From: Krasilnikovozyma curviuscula
Lineage: Eukaryota; Basidiomycota; Tremellomycetes; Cystofilobasidiales; Mrakiaceae
Direction: 5' to 3'
DNA length: 22,340 nucleotides
Assembly (NCBI GenBank): GCA_014825775.1
Contig: MVAQ01000299.1
Span: 1 to 22,340 of the forward strand
The notes under the pieces are model-generated. The model ran no database searches, was not told the DNA's origin, and saw only the letters and a program-made list of their open reading frames with translations. The position numbers and the translations under genes were made by a program. Position 1 is the first letter of the stretch, and every line of letters starts with the position of its first letter. Shown one piece after another: positions 1-10,066 of the stretch.

Positions 1-1040
1 GTGGATGGAGAGGAAGCGGGGTGGAGTAGAGGAGCCTTGTGCAACGGAGAGGAAGGATGTCATCTGACGGAAGTGCGTGAACAACGTTAGTAAAATGTGA
101 CTGTGGATTAAGATAAAGGAGAGGAAAGCCAGAGCCCAGCTTACTCCTTGTTTCTTTGCCCAAACTGAGGTAGAATATTATCAGCGAATAAACACTAGGA
201 CTTTAAAAAAGCCTTTGGGACTGACTTTCGTCATGCTCTTCAATCGTCACGTACGGCAGACCATCAAAGAGCTGTTTTGCTTTGTGGCAGAAGATCTGTC
301 GCAATGGCAAATGAAACGGCGAGAGTCAGTCCCAAGAATTCAAACGAATCTCAAACTCTTCGAAATGGATGGTTTCGGCGTACCTCAGGTGTACAAAGGT
401 TAGCAGGCAGTTCCATCATAGTCCTAGCCCAGTTTTGCGCTTCAGCGTAAACTTCTCCGGTCTTCCAACCTAGCTTCCCATCATCACCGCTTCTCCCTCC
501 AGTCAGCATCCCAAGAGAGGGCGAGACTTTGATTTGAGGAGCTTCCAGTTGATCCCTCAGAGATGGGCTCCCTATTGATGTCTTGAGATTGTCGAACTTG
601 TAGAGGGAGAGACCGACGGCTGTAGAGATCGCATGACTGGCTAGCTTCGACGATGGGCTAGCCAAATGGACGTTTTCAATCGCTCCTGGAGATGAAGATT
701 TGAGTAGTGACTTAAGACCTAGTCCAACAGCTTGTCGAGTGTGTTCATTTTGTTTCTGACGCTGGTTTTTGGAGTCGAGCTTCACGTTGACCTTAGGTAG
801 TACTACAGTTGACCAAACTTGAGGTTCACCTGTCTGTTCATGGATCGTATTGAATACTCTAGGTGATAAGGGCTTGTTCGTTGGGTTGAAGGCTTCGTGA
901 TATGATTTGATGAGGGGTGAGGGAATTTCGTCTTCGGAATTCAAGAGGAAGAGGGTAGCCTGTGTGGACTGAAGCCGGACTGGTGCCCTTACAGAAAGAG
1001 ATGCTACACGCTTGCACCTCACTGCCTTGGGAAAGAGCAT
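1..1040 (-). CDS. M17 leucyl aminopeptidase, 5' part (cut by window edge)
   Basis: This is a metallo-aminopeptidase of the cytosol aminopeptidase family M17, which removes N-terminal residues from peptides. I read four exons on the minus strand: 1040-384, 295-226, 164-145 and 63-1, with every junction in frame. They give 270 residues before the window ends. The family signature lies at the end of exon 1 (AQNWARTMMELPANLCTP) and continues across the introns as IFCHKAKQLFDGLPYVTI, then WAKKQG, then MTSFLSVAQGSSTPPRFL. The metal ligands and catalytic Lys/Arg lie beyond the window. I chose the ATG at 1040, after which the first 29 residues are rich in Arg, Lys, Ser and Ala with no acidic residue. 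That looks like a mitochondrial presequence (inference). The bases just before this ATG form a good acceptor (ctactactcag), so a 5' UTR intron or an upstream coding exon is possible. Family call is firm; exact start is less so. Confidence 0.88.
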
Positions 1041-1163
1041 CTGAGTAGTAGAAATGATCAGACGAATTGAAGGTACACGCGAAACAATGCATTCCCCGAT
1101 TTCTCGCCTGCCGTCCCCACGAGTCACCACTAACTTCTTCGCACTCTCCTATAGCGAACTTTT

Positions 1164-1487
1164 CTAGGTTGAGGTTCTGTGTACTTCAATTGTATACATG
1201 TCTCTGAGCGCTTTCTTCCCCTGAATATACCTCCGAGCGCCCGTGCACAAACTCAGACTGAAACGAGCAAGCTCCATGCTCACTTGATCGCTTCGGTTAG
1301 AACCATGGCGCGCTAACTTCACTATTCTAACAAAGTAAAGAGGACCAGCATCCAAAGGGTCAAGCAGTGGTTGGCCAACCATCACCTGCCAGATCCCCGA
1401 CTTCGTAGCGCTCTCCTGCCCGGCGCCACCCAAACTAGCATTCTCGTCAATGGAAGCGAGTATCATCATTCGAGTCTTTAGATACAT
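1164..1487 (-). CDS. Doubtful small hypothetical ORF (107 aa)
   Basis: An uninterrupted ORF from a true ATG (1487) to TAG (1164), on the same strand as the aminopeptidase and ending 123 bases upstream of its ATG. The translation has no low complexity, no signal peptide and no domain that I recognise. A central stretch reads QPLLDPLDAGPLYFVRIVKL. It could be a small independent gene, part of the 5' leader of the aminopeptidase transcript, or chance. It has no introns, whereas nearly every other gene here has several, which argues slightly against it. I include it only because it fills about a third of an otherwise empty gap. Confidence 0.18.
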   Translation of the reverse strand: MYLKTRMMILASIDENASLGGAGQESATKSGIWQVMVGQPLLDPLDAGPLYFVRIVKLARHGSNRSDQVSMELARFSLSLCTGARRYIQGKKALRDMYTIEVHRTST

Positions 1488-1815
1488 TTATTCATATCCA
1501 CGGCGGTTTGAATGGGAATCAGAGCAAATAGAGAAAGTACAACAGAGCCGAACGCTCCTTTCTTTTTCCGGCTCGTCACAAGCTTAACACTTCCAACGTA
1601 GGCTCAGAAGAAAAGAGTCTAATACCTTTGTAGTCTCAAAGTGTATGCACATAGCCTTCCGGTTCTGCGCTTCCGCTGGAGAACCTCTGATGCTGATGAC
1701 GTTTGCACTGGGCATCAGACCAAACGCCGCCTTGCTATTGACTGTACATTCGGGCTTCGAGGTTCCCTGTGAAACCTCTCCGCTTACTCAAGTTTGCTAG
1801 AAGCTCCAGACTTCC

Positions 1816-1824
1816 TATATATAT
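1816..1824 (+). promoter_or_regulatory. Candidate TATA element of the DUF4336 gene
   Basis: TATATATAT about 120 bases upstream of the ATG at 1946, followed by an A-rich and then C-rich leader. The position fits a core promoter. No transcript data support it. Confidence 0.35.
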
Positions 1825-1945
1825 CAAGAACGCTTTCGCAAAAGCGATTAACAAGAAAAAATCCACACCGATCCACACCTAGTCGCTCGCCTCCCAACCA
1901 GCATCATCGAAATCAAACTCTTGGAACTACTGACAGTCGATCATC

Positions 1946-3089
1946 ATGACCGTAGAACCAATTATCAGAGCTATTTCCCCAGCTATCACCATCTTCAGTG
2001 TCCCTTTCTACAGGTCAGTCACAGTCTGCTCGAGCTTACTATGAAACCTGCGGTGGGATCGGAAAATGATTGAACTTGTTTGGGACTTTATTTCTATGTA
2101 ACACAGGTTCAATACTCTTCCAGTAGGAGGTAGATCAACAGGTGAGACTCTTAACATTGCTTTAAGCCAAGCAAATGTGTACATATTCTGAAACTCTAAT
2201 ACCGGTGGCTCATCGACGATAGCAATCAAGCTCCAAAATGGCGGTATCTGGATTCTCGTTTCGTCCCCTCTCACTGAATCAACAAAAGCAGCCATCACTT
2301 CCATGAACGGGCCAGTCGAATGGCTCGTCACACCAGACTTTGTTCATGCTGGGTACATTTCTGAGTTCCACAAAGAATATCCAGAGGCGAAGTGTGTTGC
2401 TATGGAGGGGATGGACGAGAAGAAGAAGGACGTCAAGTGGTTCGGACTGTTTGGGAAGTTCTCAAGCGACTTCAAGTTTGGGTGGGAGGATGAGTTTGAA
2501 ACTCGATACTGTGAGAAGTTCAAAGTTCGATTTGTGGAGGCGCGAGGCGGGAAGCATAGTACTGACGCTCTGGGTTACTTCGATGGCAGTTCCAACCCAC
2601 CCCAACAAAGAGATTGCTTTCCTGCACAAGCCATCTAAGACTTTAATAGAAGCCGATCTGATGTTCAACCTCCCAGGGCACGAGCAGGTCAGTTGCACGT
2701 CATACCTCGCATAACGAGACAAAAAGAAGCTGACCGTCTCCTCTTCATGTTACTGTGATTTTTTTTTTTACCAATACTGTAGTTCAAAAACGCCTCTCAG
2801 GGTATCTTCAAGGGTCTCGCGTCGCACATGTCACCAACATCCTCTTTCCACAAGAGAGTGGTGAACGGCTTCGCCAAAGCAAATCCAAAGCAGTTCTCTG
2901 AAGACGCTAAAGCTGTTGCGGCTTGGGACTTTGACAGGATCATTCCGTGCCACGTGAGTTGCGCTCTCCGAAGTCGTTTGTTTACTCGCGCCAGCTTGGC
3001 TGATGGATCTTGCTATTTCTTAGGGCGACGTCATTGAGACTGGAGGAAAAGAAGCATGGAATGCTGCATTTGCTGATCAGTTGAACTAG
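1946..3089 (+). CDS. DUF4336 family protein (241 aa)
   Basis: Six exons: 1946-2013, 2107-2141, 2223-2510, 2590-2687, 2783-2953 and 3024-3089 (726 nt, 241 residues). The family is conserved in fungi and bacteria with no firmly established function. From memory the fold is thought to be related to metallo-beta-lactamases, but I cannot show that here. Visible conserved pieces are FNTLPVGGRSTAIKL near the N-terminus, NGPVEWLVTPDFVHAGY, and FPTHPNKEIAFLHKPSKTL followed by IEADLMFNLP. The C-terminal part contains VAAWDFDRIIPCHGDVIETG, resembling the end of the family. No signal peptide or membrane helix is apparent. Intron 3 (2511-2589) has a GTGAGA donor, a TACTGAC branch site and a CAG acceptor. 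It contains no in-frame stop, so a naive ORF reading runs through it and ends wrongly at 2638. Removing it restores the conserved YFPTHPNKE block. Confidence 0.85.
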
Positions 3090-3526
3090 ATTTAAACAGC
3101 TTGCTTTCATTTTAGGGAAGCCTTGCAGCTTGTTGACGGGAAGTTTTAAAGGGTAGACGATAATATTTCTTTTTTCGAGTTACTTAGTTACTTAAAGCCT
3201 ATTATAATATAAATACTTTTCTACTGTATCAGCGAAGACTATAAAAACGTTCTTGCTTGTCTCAAGTTAAGAGCACGGATCCTTGCATTGCAGTCAAAGT
3301 CGTTACACCTTCGAGCTTCGGTCGGACACGCATCACAGCACGGTGTCATCTTCTATATACTGAACATTGAATCCATCTTTCTCAGAGAGAACTGAATATT
3401 TAGCCAGCAAGAAACACCCAATTGTGTCGCCACCGGTACCCTCACCTTCAAAATTGTTCCAGTAGTGGAATTTGAACTCCTCCAAACTAAAACCGATTCA
3501 AAACACACCCTTCTTTAGACCAGCAG
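3090..3526. other. Intergenic region between DUF4336 gene and NMD3
   Basis: 437 bases that should hold the 3' UTR of the DUF4336 gene and the NMD3 promoter. An AT-rich stretch at about 3160-3225, with a short direct repeat (gttactta twice, 3180-3194), may take part in 3' end formation. A TATATA at about 3354 could serve NMD3. I see no gene. Confidence 0.5.
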
Positions 3527-6087
3527 ATGGAATATACCCCAGCAGCTGTACCCCACTACGTTCTGTGTGCCGATTGTGGTGAGTATCAACTTCACGAGCT
3601 GGATTCCATTGTGAATTGGGAAGACCTGATTCAGTAGCTAACCTCTTGCTATCTTTTTTTTTTGCTAGGTACTCCAATTGAGCCTAACTCTGGTAAGTTA
3701 AGGGTTTTAGTACATCATTAATTTTGTCGTCTTCTGTCCTTTAGGAAGCCTCGAGGTTTAGAGCTGATTCCTACCTCGAAGTTGTGTCGCCGTTCACCTT
3801 ACTAATCAATTCTGAAATTCTCTCTCCTTCTCCGTGTATTCTACAGCCAACTTGTGTATAGCATGTCTGAGGAATACGTGAGTTCCAGGCCGACCTTCTT
3901 TGGTAGCTGCCAAGTGCTGACTCCTGATCCGAAACTCATCAATCCTCCAAAATTTTGTTCAAACCTTCAAACACAACCTCGATTCAACCTGAACTCTCGC
4001 TCTATCTGGTATTATAGTGTCGATATCACTGAAGGAATTCCAAAGCAGTCGTCTCTCAACTTCTGCCGAAATTGTGAGAGGTACCTTGCGCCGCCACAGA
4101 ACTGGATCGCTTGTGCAGCAGAATCCAGAGAATTACTTGCGATCTGTTTGAGGAAGCTGAAGGTAAATTTGGAATTTCGAGGTGGAATGACTTGATTAGA
4201 TAGCTGACAGTCCCGCCTCTTGTGTTCATTGACATCAGGGTCTGGCTAAAGTGCGACTGATAGATGCCTCCTTCATCTGGACTGAACCACATTCGAAACG
4301 TATCAGAGTCAAGCTTAGTATTCAAAAAGAAGTGAGTCTTTGTTTTGTTTCGACAGATCGTCAAGCTCAGTGCTGACGAACGGCTCGCGCGTATCTTTTC
4401 CTCAGGTCTTCACTTCGACTATCCTCCAACAAATTTTCGAAGTTGAATATATTGTTGCTCATGGTCAATGTCCAGACTGTACAAGACTTGCGGCCAAAAA
4501 CATGTGGAAGGCTTCCGTTCAGGTCAGACAGAAAGTCAACCACAAGAGAACTTTGTGAGTCCTTTGGCTTTCGCCCCTGCGACAACGTGACTGATCCTAT
4601 TCTGTCCCCTTTGATGATAGCTTGTTCCTTGAACAGCTTATTCTCCGTCATAATGCACACAAGGATACAGTTTCGATCAAAGAAGCGAAAGATGGTCTCG
4701 ATTTCTTCTTCTTGCAGCGATCTCATGCTATCAAGATGTGTGACTTCTTGGCTGCCGTCACTCCCGTTCGGTGAGTTTCCTTCTCTACTGGATCTTTCTT
4801 TAGTCATACTGCTGTTTCTGACATTTATCTCTACTCATCTTCAGAACTAAATCTTCAGAACAACTTCTCTCGACTGATACTCACTCCGGCTCCTCAACCT
4901 ACAAATTCTCATACTCGGTGGAGATCGTTCCTATCTGTAAAGATGACCTCGTCGTCATGCCTTTGAAGATGGCTCGCGGTCTCAGTAACATCAAGTGAGT
5001 TGCTCAGGCTACCACCCTTGCAGTTCAATGCTGACCATTACGTGTTATTTCAAGTCCACTGACCATCTGTACCCGAATCGGTCCATCCATCCAACTCATC
5101 GATCCCACAACTCTTCAATCAGTTGATTTGCCTGCTCAGATCTACTGGAGAACCCCCTTTGACCCACTCGCCTCAGTCACCGATCTGGTTGAGTTCCTTG
5201 TCCTTGATATTGAGCCTTCCGGTCCAACAAGAGGCAAACACGTCCTTGCTGATTGTCAAGTGACCTTCGCCAACACTAACTCGACAGCTGGTACGCAAAG
5301 CTACGGTATTGAGGGTGACGAGATGGATGGTGGCGGTGGAGATGGTATCTACCACACTCGAACTCATCTCGGTGGAATCTTGCAGCCTGGTGACACTGTC
5401 CTCGGTTATCACCTGACTCGAAATAACTTCAACAACGACATGTTCGACCAATTGGATGCAGGAAGAATCCCAGATGTCATCCTGGTTAAGAAGACGTACC
5501 CCAACAGGAGGAAGAAAGCCAGAGCCAGAAACTGGAAACTCAAATCCATCGCCATTGAAGCCCAGGACGTTGGAGATACTGACAAGGACAACAGCAGTAA
5601 AAAGGATGACAACAAAGTTCACGGACGTGGTGCTCTTGGAAGAAGAGGTGGCTTGGATCAGCAGAGGGTGGAGAAGGACTACGAAATGTTCCTTCGAGAG
5701 CTGGAAGAAGACCCAGAGCTTCGTTCATCCATCAACCTTTACAAGAATGACACTCCTGTTGCTGCCAATGCTGGTGATGTCTCGATGGGCAGTGGTAAAG
5801 CTGGATCTGGTATGTCGGGTGGTAAGACGAGGAGGAAACAAGGTGGTGCGATGGAAGTTGTCGATGAAGATCACGCGATGACCGATGGTGAAGGTGATGC
5901 TGAGATGGCCATCGATAATTTCCACGGTGAAGTAACGGACAACGATGAAGAAGATGAGGAGGATTTCCCTGAAGTTCAGCTGGATGAGCTGTTGGATCAG
6001 TTCGAGGGCATGGGCGTCGAGGACGACGAAGCTCCTGCATTTGTTCCTCAGGAAGGTGCAGAGTACAGCGAAGAGGAGGAATTGTAG
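3527..6087 (+). CDS. NMD3: 60S ribosomal export protein NMD3 (608 aa)
   Basis: NMD3 binds the pre-60S ribosomal subunit and links it to exportin Crm1 for export from the nucleus; it is released in the cytoplasm. Nine exons: 3527-3578, 3669-3692, 3847-3877, 4018-4162, 4239-4331, 4406-4554, 4621-4770, 4845-4994 and 5055-6087 (1827 nt). The N-terminal zinc-binding region shows four CxxC pairs: C14/C17, C29/C32, C52/C55 and C137/C140. Next come the conserved stretches CPDCTRLAAKNMWKASVQVR, KDTVSIKEAKDGLDFFF and LAAVTPVR. The last exon carries DLPAQIYWRTPFDPLAS, a basic segment (NRRKKARARNWKLK) suited to nuclear import, and an acidic C-terminus. A leucine-rich export signal candidate, VQLDELLDQF, lies at about 572-581. 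At 608 residues it is longer than the yeast protein (about 518), mainly through acidic and Gly-rich insertions in the tail. Its 3' end converges with BRL1, leaving 116 bases between the stops. Confidence 0.96.
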
Positions 6088-6203
6088 TTCATCCATTTTT
6101 TGGCATGTATTCTAGCTTGGTCGCTTGCTTTTTTATCTGGTCACGACTGCTGTTTTGGAAGTCATCAAAGTGCAATACTACCGACTGTCTATCAGAAAGA
6201 AAA

Positions 6204-7889
6204 TCACTTCTGCTTATCACTTAATAACTTCTGACCGCCAGTATTATTTTCGTTGGTACCAGCTAAGCCATTTTGTTCAATCCTCTGCCACTGTGCATGT
6301 CCTCCACTCATCTCAGCTCCCCACGGGCCACCGTAGCCATGTTGAGGATAGAGATGGCCAAACGGATTGGGTGGAGGGATTACTGGAGGAGTCGATTGAT
6401 GAGCTAATTCAGGGCGATTTGTATGTCTGTAGAAAGACAACACGGCGTTCAGCAGGATGGGAAGGAACGCCAGGATCGTAATGGTAAAGCCCATAGTTTT
6501 CCAACTGATTTCTTCGACGAAGGAGTTGACCACTCCGGCAAACGTTTCTGCCCCTACGTTCGCTCGACCAATAACTGTTGGATCTCGATTCATACAATGT
6601 TCCCATGTGGTGCAAGGTTGTTGCCTGTAGAAAATTTGAGCATGGTCAGGTCTGATCACATAACAGCAGTCCTGAAATTTTAACTTACATCGCTGGCACC
6701 CGCTTCTCCGGTTCACACCGGTTAGCAAGATAGAGGTTTGTGCACGTGGCAATCTCCTGCATAATTTCTAGAGACAGAAGGTACAGTAAGATCTGGGTCG
6801 TAGCACAACACGGAACAAACTCACCGACTGAGACCTCATCAACCCTCCTCCGTATGTCAGCTCTCACCGTGAGAATAAACTGCACCAGTAGGAACAGAAT
6901 TAAGAGGACGATGCACAAGTTGAAAAAGAATTGGAGGTAACTAGAGTTCGGAAGCAATAACTAAGCGATTTAACATCAAGGGTGTCCAGATATGGTAGAT
7001 AACTCACCCAAGAAGAATAAATGGAATTTCAGAATGACTAACACCCTTTGCGGTGGTATCGGGTAGTTGCAGAGTGTAGTGGTGCGATGATGGTCCTGTG
7101 GGTTGCTCCTTCCACCTTGAAAGGATACCGCGTTTCGATCGGCGACTTGGCCGCGACTGAAGATAACAACAAAATTAAGACTCTGTTCTGACGAAGAATG
7201 ATCAACCTCATCTCTCACCTTATCTTCATGATCTGAAGGGTCTTCCGAGCCTTCGTCACTCTCACTCGCATCTTCAACCATTGCTCTCCTGTTGCCTCTA
7301 GTGTGACCCTTCTCCTTCTCTCGTTTCTTTCTTTCCCGTTTGATAGCTCCTGTAGCCATTTTTCTACCCACCGGCATCGTCACCTGTGAAGTTGCAGCCT
7401 CCGTATCGAGCGTCGATGCCTGCGCTGCTGCTGACTGATGTTCAACGAACGAAGAATCAGCCATCTCGACTTCAGGAAATGCTTTTATTGGATCAAAAGC
7501 ATCTGGATTGAATGGTGGTGCTGGATTCAGAGTTGCGGGTGTTTGGAAGATAAATGGGGAGCAGTACGCTGAGGTCTGAGCTGCGCCAAATATCGGGGGT
7601 GGTGGAGAAGGTGAACTGAATGGTGATGAAGGCATTGAGGAATCATAATGAGGTCCTGAAACATGGCCAACCAAGCAATACCGTCAGAACTGAAGAAGAG
7701 GCTCTACAGTGCTCGCAGCGAGAGAAAATAAATCAACATACGCTTCCTCGACCTCGCTTCGTCCGACGTGTCTTCGAAAATGCTTCTACCGCTCGGGCCT
7801 CTGCTAAAAGGATTATTGCTTCTAGAAGACCCATCGCTGGCCTGCCAGTCCATTGGAGCTGCTGTAGAGCGCTTCTGGTAACCGTACAT
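6204..7889 (-). CDS. BRL1: Brl1/Brr6-family nuclear envelope protein (449 aa)
   Basis: Members of this family are integral proteins of the nuclear envelope and ER. They are needed for nuclear pore complex assembly and membrane lipid balance in fungi with closed mitosis. Six exons on the minus strand: 7889-7742, 7655-7219, 7156-7008, 6940-6825, 6767-6689 and 6624-6204 (1350 nt). Residues 1 to about 220 are hydrophilic and Ser/Pro-rich, with a basic KRERKKREKEK patch that could act in nuclear import. A first membrane helix lies at about 246-270 (FFFNLCIVLLILFLLVQFIL) and a second at about 354-376. Between them is the family hallmark of four cysteines (C292, C301, C314, C320), which form two disulfides in the perinuclear space, with the motif TWEHCMNRDP. 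The sequence SFVEEISWKTMGF follows. I chose the ATG at 7889, since the frame upstream of it offers only a TTG. Brl1 and Brr6 are paralogues; the single-copy form in basidiomycetes could carry either name. Confidence 0.92.
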
Positions 7890-8296
7890 TTCCAACGAAA
7901 CTGAGGGTAGCAAGGATTTCCTTCTATCGCACCAAAGTATCCCTTCAGGGCTGATGGGCTGACACGAACAGTTTGATGATTAGTTCTAGAGACTATATTT
8001 GATTAGCCAGTCGGTGTTCTTCCAAACTGCTTTGGTTGAATAATTTCTGGATGTTGACGCTGGTTGCTGCCCAAATTTTGAAGACTTTCCGATAACTAGG
8101 GCCGGAAGATTCAGATTAACAAATTCTGTTTACTTAAAAGTGATAATGCTGGAGCTGAAGCTGATGATGGTGAATGCTTATTGGACTCTGTGGCCGTTAA
8201 ATGCCAGCCAGCGTCCGATTTTCCTCCAGGACTTGTTTCGACGCCCAATCACATTAAATCCATCAATCTCAGTATTCAGCACCGTCTGAATCCAAG
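7890..8296. other. Divergent promoter region, BRL1 / PIG-Y-like
   Basis: 407 bases between two divergent start codons. A CCAAT sequence lies at 8245-8249, about 50 bases before the ATG at 8297. I see no clear TATA box, RNA gene or long repeat. Confidence 0.5.
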
Positions 8297-8728
8297 ATGA
8301 ACAGTATGAGTGACAAAGGTACTCCCAGGTCAAGTCAGGCAGGACCTCATCAGACATCCAAGCCAGCAGTTCTTTTGAAGCAGAAGTACGACCTCATATT
8401 CATCTCAACAGCAATTTTCATCACCGTACCTATCATCTTCGTAATCTACTCCTATATCTTGTTTGGTTGTCCTGGCTTAGAAGCTCTCGGTACCCACCGT
8501 GTGAGCCTATTCCATCTCTCAACCCGTTGGCTCGCCTCTTTACTGATCGTGCTCTTGCCCCTCGACATCTGTTTGACATTCCATAATGACTGAGCGAGGT
8601 AGTCCCCAGTTGTTCAGTTGATTTGTAAAGATGATCACTACAAGTTCCTCCTCCCGATGCTGGTTCCTCTCGGCGCCTACTACATCATTGCGAACTGGGT
8701 CGGCTGGGAATTCTTCAGATATGCTTAG
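8297..8728 (+). CDS. GPI-GlcNAc transferase subunit, PIG-Y/Eri1-like (104 aa)
   Basis: PIG-Y (Eri1 in yeast) is a small two-helix ER membrane subunit of the complex that transfers GlcNAc to phosphatidylinositol, the first step of GPI-anchor synthesis. Two exons, 8297-8500 and 8618-8728, with a GTGAGC donor and CAG acceptor, give 315 nt. A hydrophilic N-terminal stretch of about 30 residues is followed by a first membrane helix at about 31-56 (YDLIFISTAIFITVPIIFVI). The second exon holds the conserved C-terminal block DDHYKFLLPMLVPLGAYY, then ANWVGWEFFRYA, which resembles the FHLWTWMGIKLFRHN end of animal PIG-Y as I remember it. The short length and two-helix layout fit. A second in-frame ATG at codon 4 is possible. 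Paralogous families are not excluded because the protein is so small. Confidence 0.75.
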
Positions 8729-8807
8729 CGTCCGAGATCGCTCGAACTCAATGTTAAGCTCATAACAGCTAGTGATTCAATTGCTAGCTTTTGGACGTTT
8801 TTGGAAG

Positions 8808-9166
8808 ATGTTGACACCCGCCTTTGTTGGGTTCGTTTCTGTTACAGTCGCCGGTGGTGCCACTCTTTTATCTTCCATCTGCTTCACGTCACGTGACCCT
8901 TCGATCTGTCTATCACTAAATTCCTTCCTCTCAATGTAAGTATCGTCTCCTTATACTCACATGCTTCTAAGCGCTTTCCCCCTGCGCAAACTCACTCACC
9001 TCATCATTTACGTCACATCCAGTTCAGCAACCAATTCATCGACAGGCGTGTCAACGGCCGACGGTTCAACTTAAACCTCTCTTGCCAGTTTGGTATTGCG
9101 CTATGGTTCTCGATGGACAGTTATATAAGAAATAGGAGGAATGACAAGGGGGCGCAGAAGAGGTAA
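8808..9166 (+). CDS. Small putative membrane protein of unknown function (88 aa)
   Basis: Two exons, 8808-8935 and 9028-9166, joined by a GTAAGT donor and TTCAG acceptor, give an 88-residue frame. The N-terminal half has one clear hydrophobic helix (LTPAFVGFVSVTVAGGATLL, residues 2-21). The C-terminal half has a second, weaker apolar stretch (CQFGIALWFSM) followed by a basic end (YIRNRRNDKGAQKR), which would favour cytosolic or matrix placement. I do not recognise a family. The frame is open upstream of the ATG as far as an AACAG acceptor-like site near 8767, so an additional 5' exon is possible. The start lies only 79 bases after the PIG-Y-like stop on the same strand. Support is splice-site quality and amino-acid composition only. 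Confidence 0.45.
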
Positions 9167-10066
9167 AGTCACCTCCTATACTTCATAATTGTACTCTATT
9201 TCTTTCTTTCCTTTTTTGTGTTGGCTGACGCGCCTATTTTTACCGTACTCTTGACAGTCTGCGATGGTTCCTCTGTGGTCAATGGGCGTCAGCAGCCACA
9301 TGGTTTTTTCCTCACACTGGTGCCCTCGTTTTACGCGGCAGCCCCATACCTAAGCGTAGTGCATGTTCAGCAATTTATCTATCCCGCTCTTATACCCCAA
9401 ACTGATGTGACTGCTGTTCTCGCGTTTCAGAGTTCGCACCTGAATGGCTTAGCTGCAACTCGCGAGATCAGATCAGATCAGAGGCGACATGGGTACGCGT
9501 CCATCTTCTTGAGGCCCGCCCCCGTCAAAGCATTGATATACATAGAGTACACCTTTTGAAGACGTCTACTTAAACATCTCTGAAGAATGAAAAACAGTAG
9601 CGATGCGATCAAAGACAAATAGGGGTCTCGTTATGTTTGGGCGGAGTTTCTTGTCCCAAACGGCGCTCAGATCATTGTGCGAAACTTGCTCGGAAGGTTC
9701 CCTTAAAACCACATTCTACCTTTCACCAACTTGTATTTTTCAGCCCTGTCAATAACACACACTCCTTTCCCACATCGTGAGTGTCTATGTTTCCATTGCT
9801 GGCGTCGAGCTCTCCTAATTTCATACCAGCTCCTCGCTGCTCATTTGGATTTGGCTGATCGACTATTTCGCCCCCTCAGACCTTCAATTGCAACCAATAT
9901 ACTCTGAAATACTCGTTGTGACCGTCTCTGGTAGATTTTCCCTCCAACGAACATCATTCGACTTCGTCTTCGACGATTCAAAAATCTCTTCCAAGAATCC
10001 CAAGCTTGAAACATCTTCCCCCTTGAACATTACGAAAGGCGACTTGAGCCCCGAGTAACGAATTCA
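9167..10066. other. Upstream region of the AA14-like gene, no gene seen
   Basis: 900 bases before the secreted oxidase gene. A 113-codon plus-strand frame at 9218-9559 starts at GTG, has no convincing ATG and looks like chance. A GATCA unit is repeated three times at 9466-9480. An AGGGG stress-element-like pentamer occurs at about 9622; such a short motif is expected by chance. Confidence 0.45.
9466..9480. repeat. Short tandem repeat (GATCA)x3
   Basis: Three perfect head-to-tail copies of GATCA in the non-coding region upstream of the AA14-like gene. No function is implied. Confidence 0.8.

Larger units (their letters stand above)
1041..1945. other. Intergenic region between divergent aminopeptidase and DUF4336 genes
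   Basis: These 905 bases should hold the promoters of the two divergent genes. A TATATATAT run lies at 1816-1824, about 120 bases upstream of the plus-strand ATG at 1946. A 107-codon minus-strand ORF (1164-1487) with a true ATG is listed separately as doubtful. I see no RNA gene or mobile element. Confidence 0.6.

Noticed and set aside
2303..2638. 111-codon ORF apparently ending the DUF4336 protein at 2638
   Set aside because: It reads through intron 2511-2589; splicing restores the conserved family sequence and a later stop at 3089.
5173..5622. 149-codon antisense ORF inside the NMD3 last exon
   Set aside because: It is a shadow of NMD3 codon usage on the opposite strand, and it has no family resemblance.
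9218..9559. 113-codon plus-strand ORF upstream of the AA14-like gene
   Set aside because: It starts with GTG, has no usable ATG and has no domain. Joining the preceding small gene to another frame here through the AG|GTAAAG site is possible but gives an unconvincing sequence.
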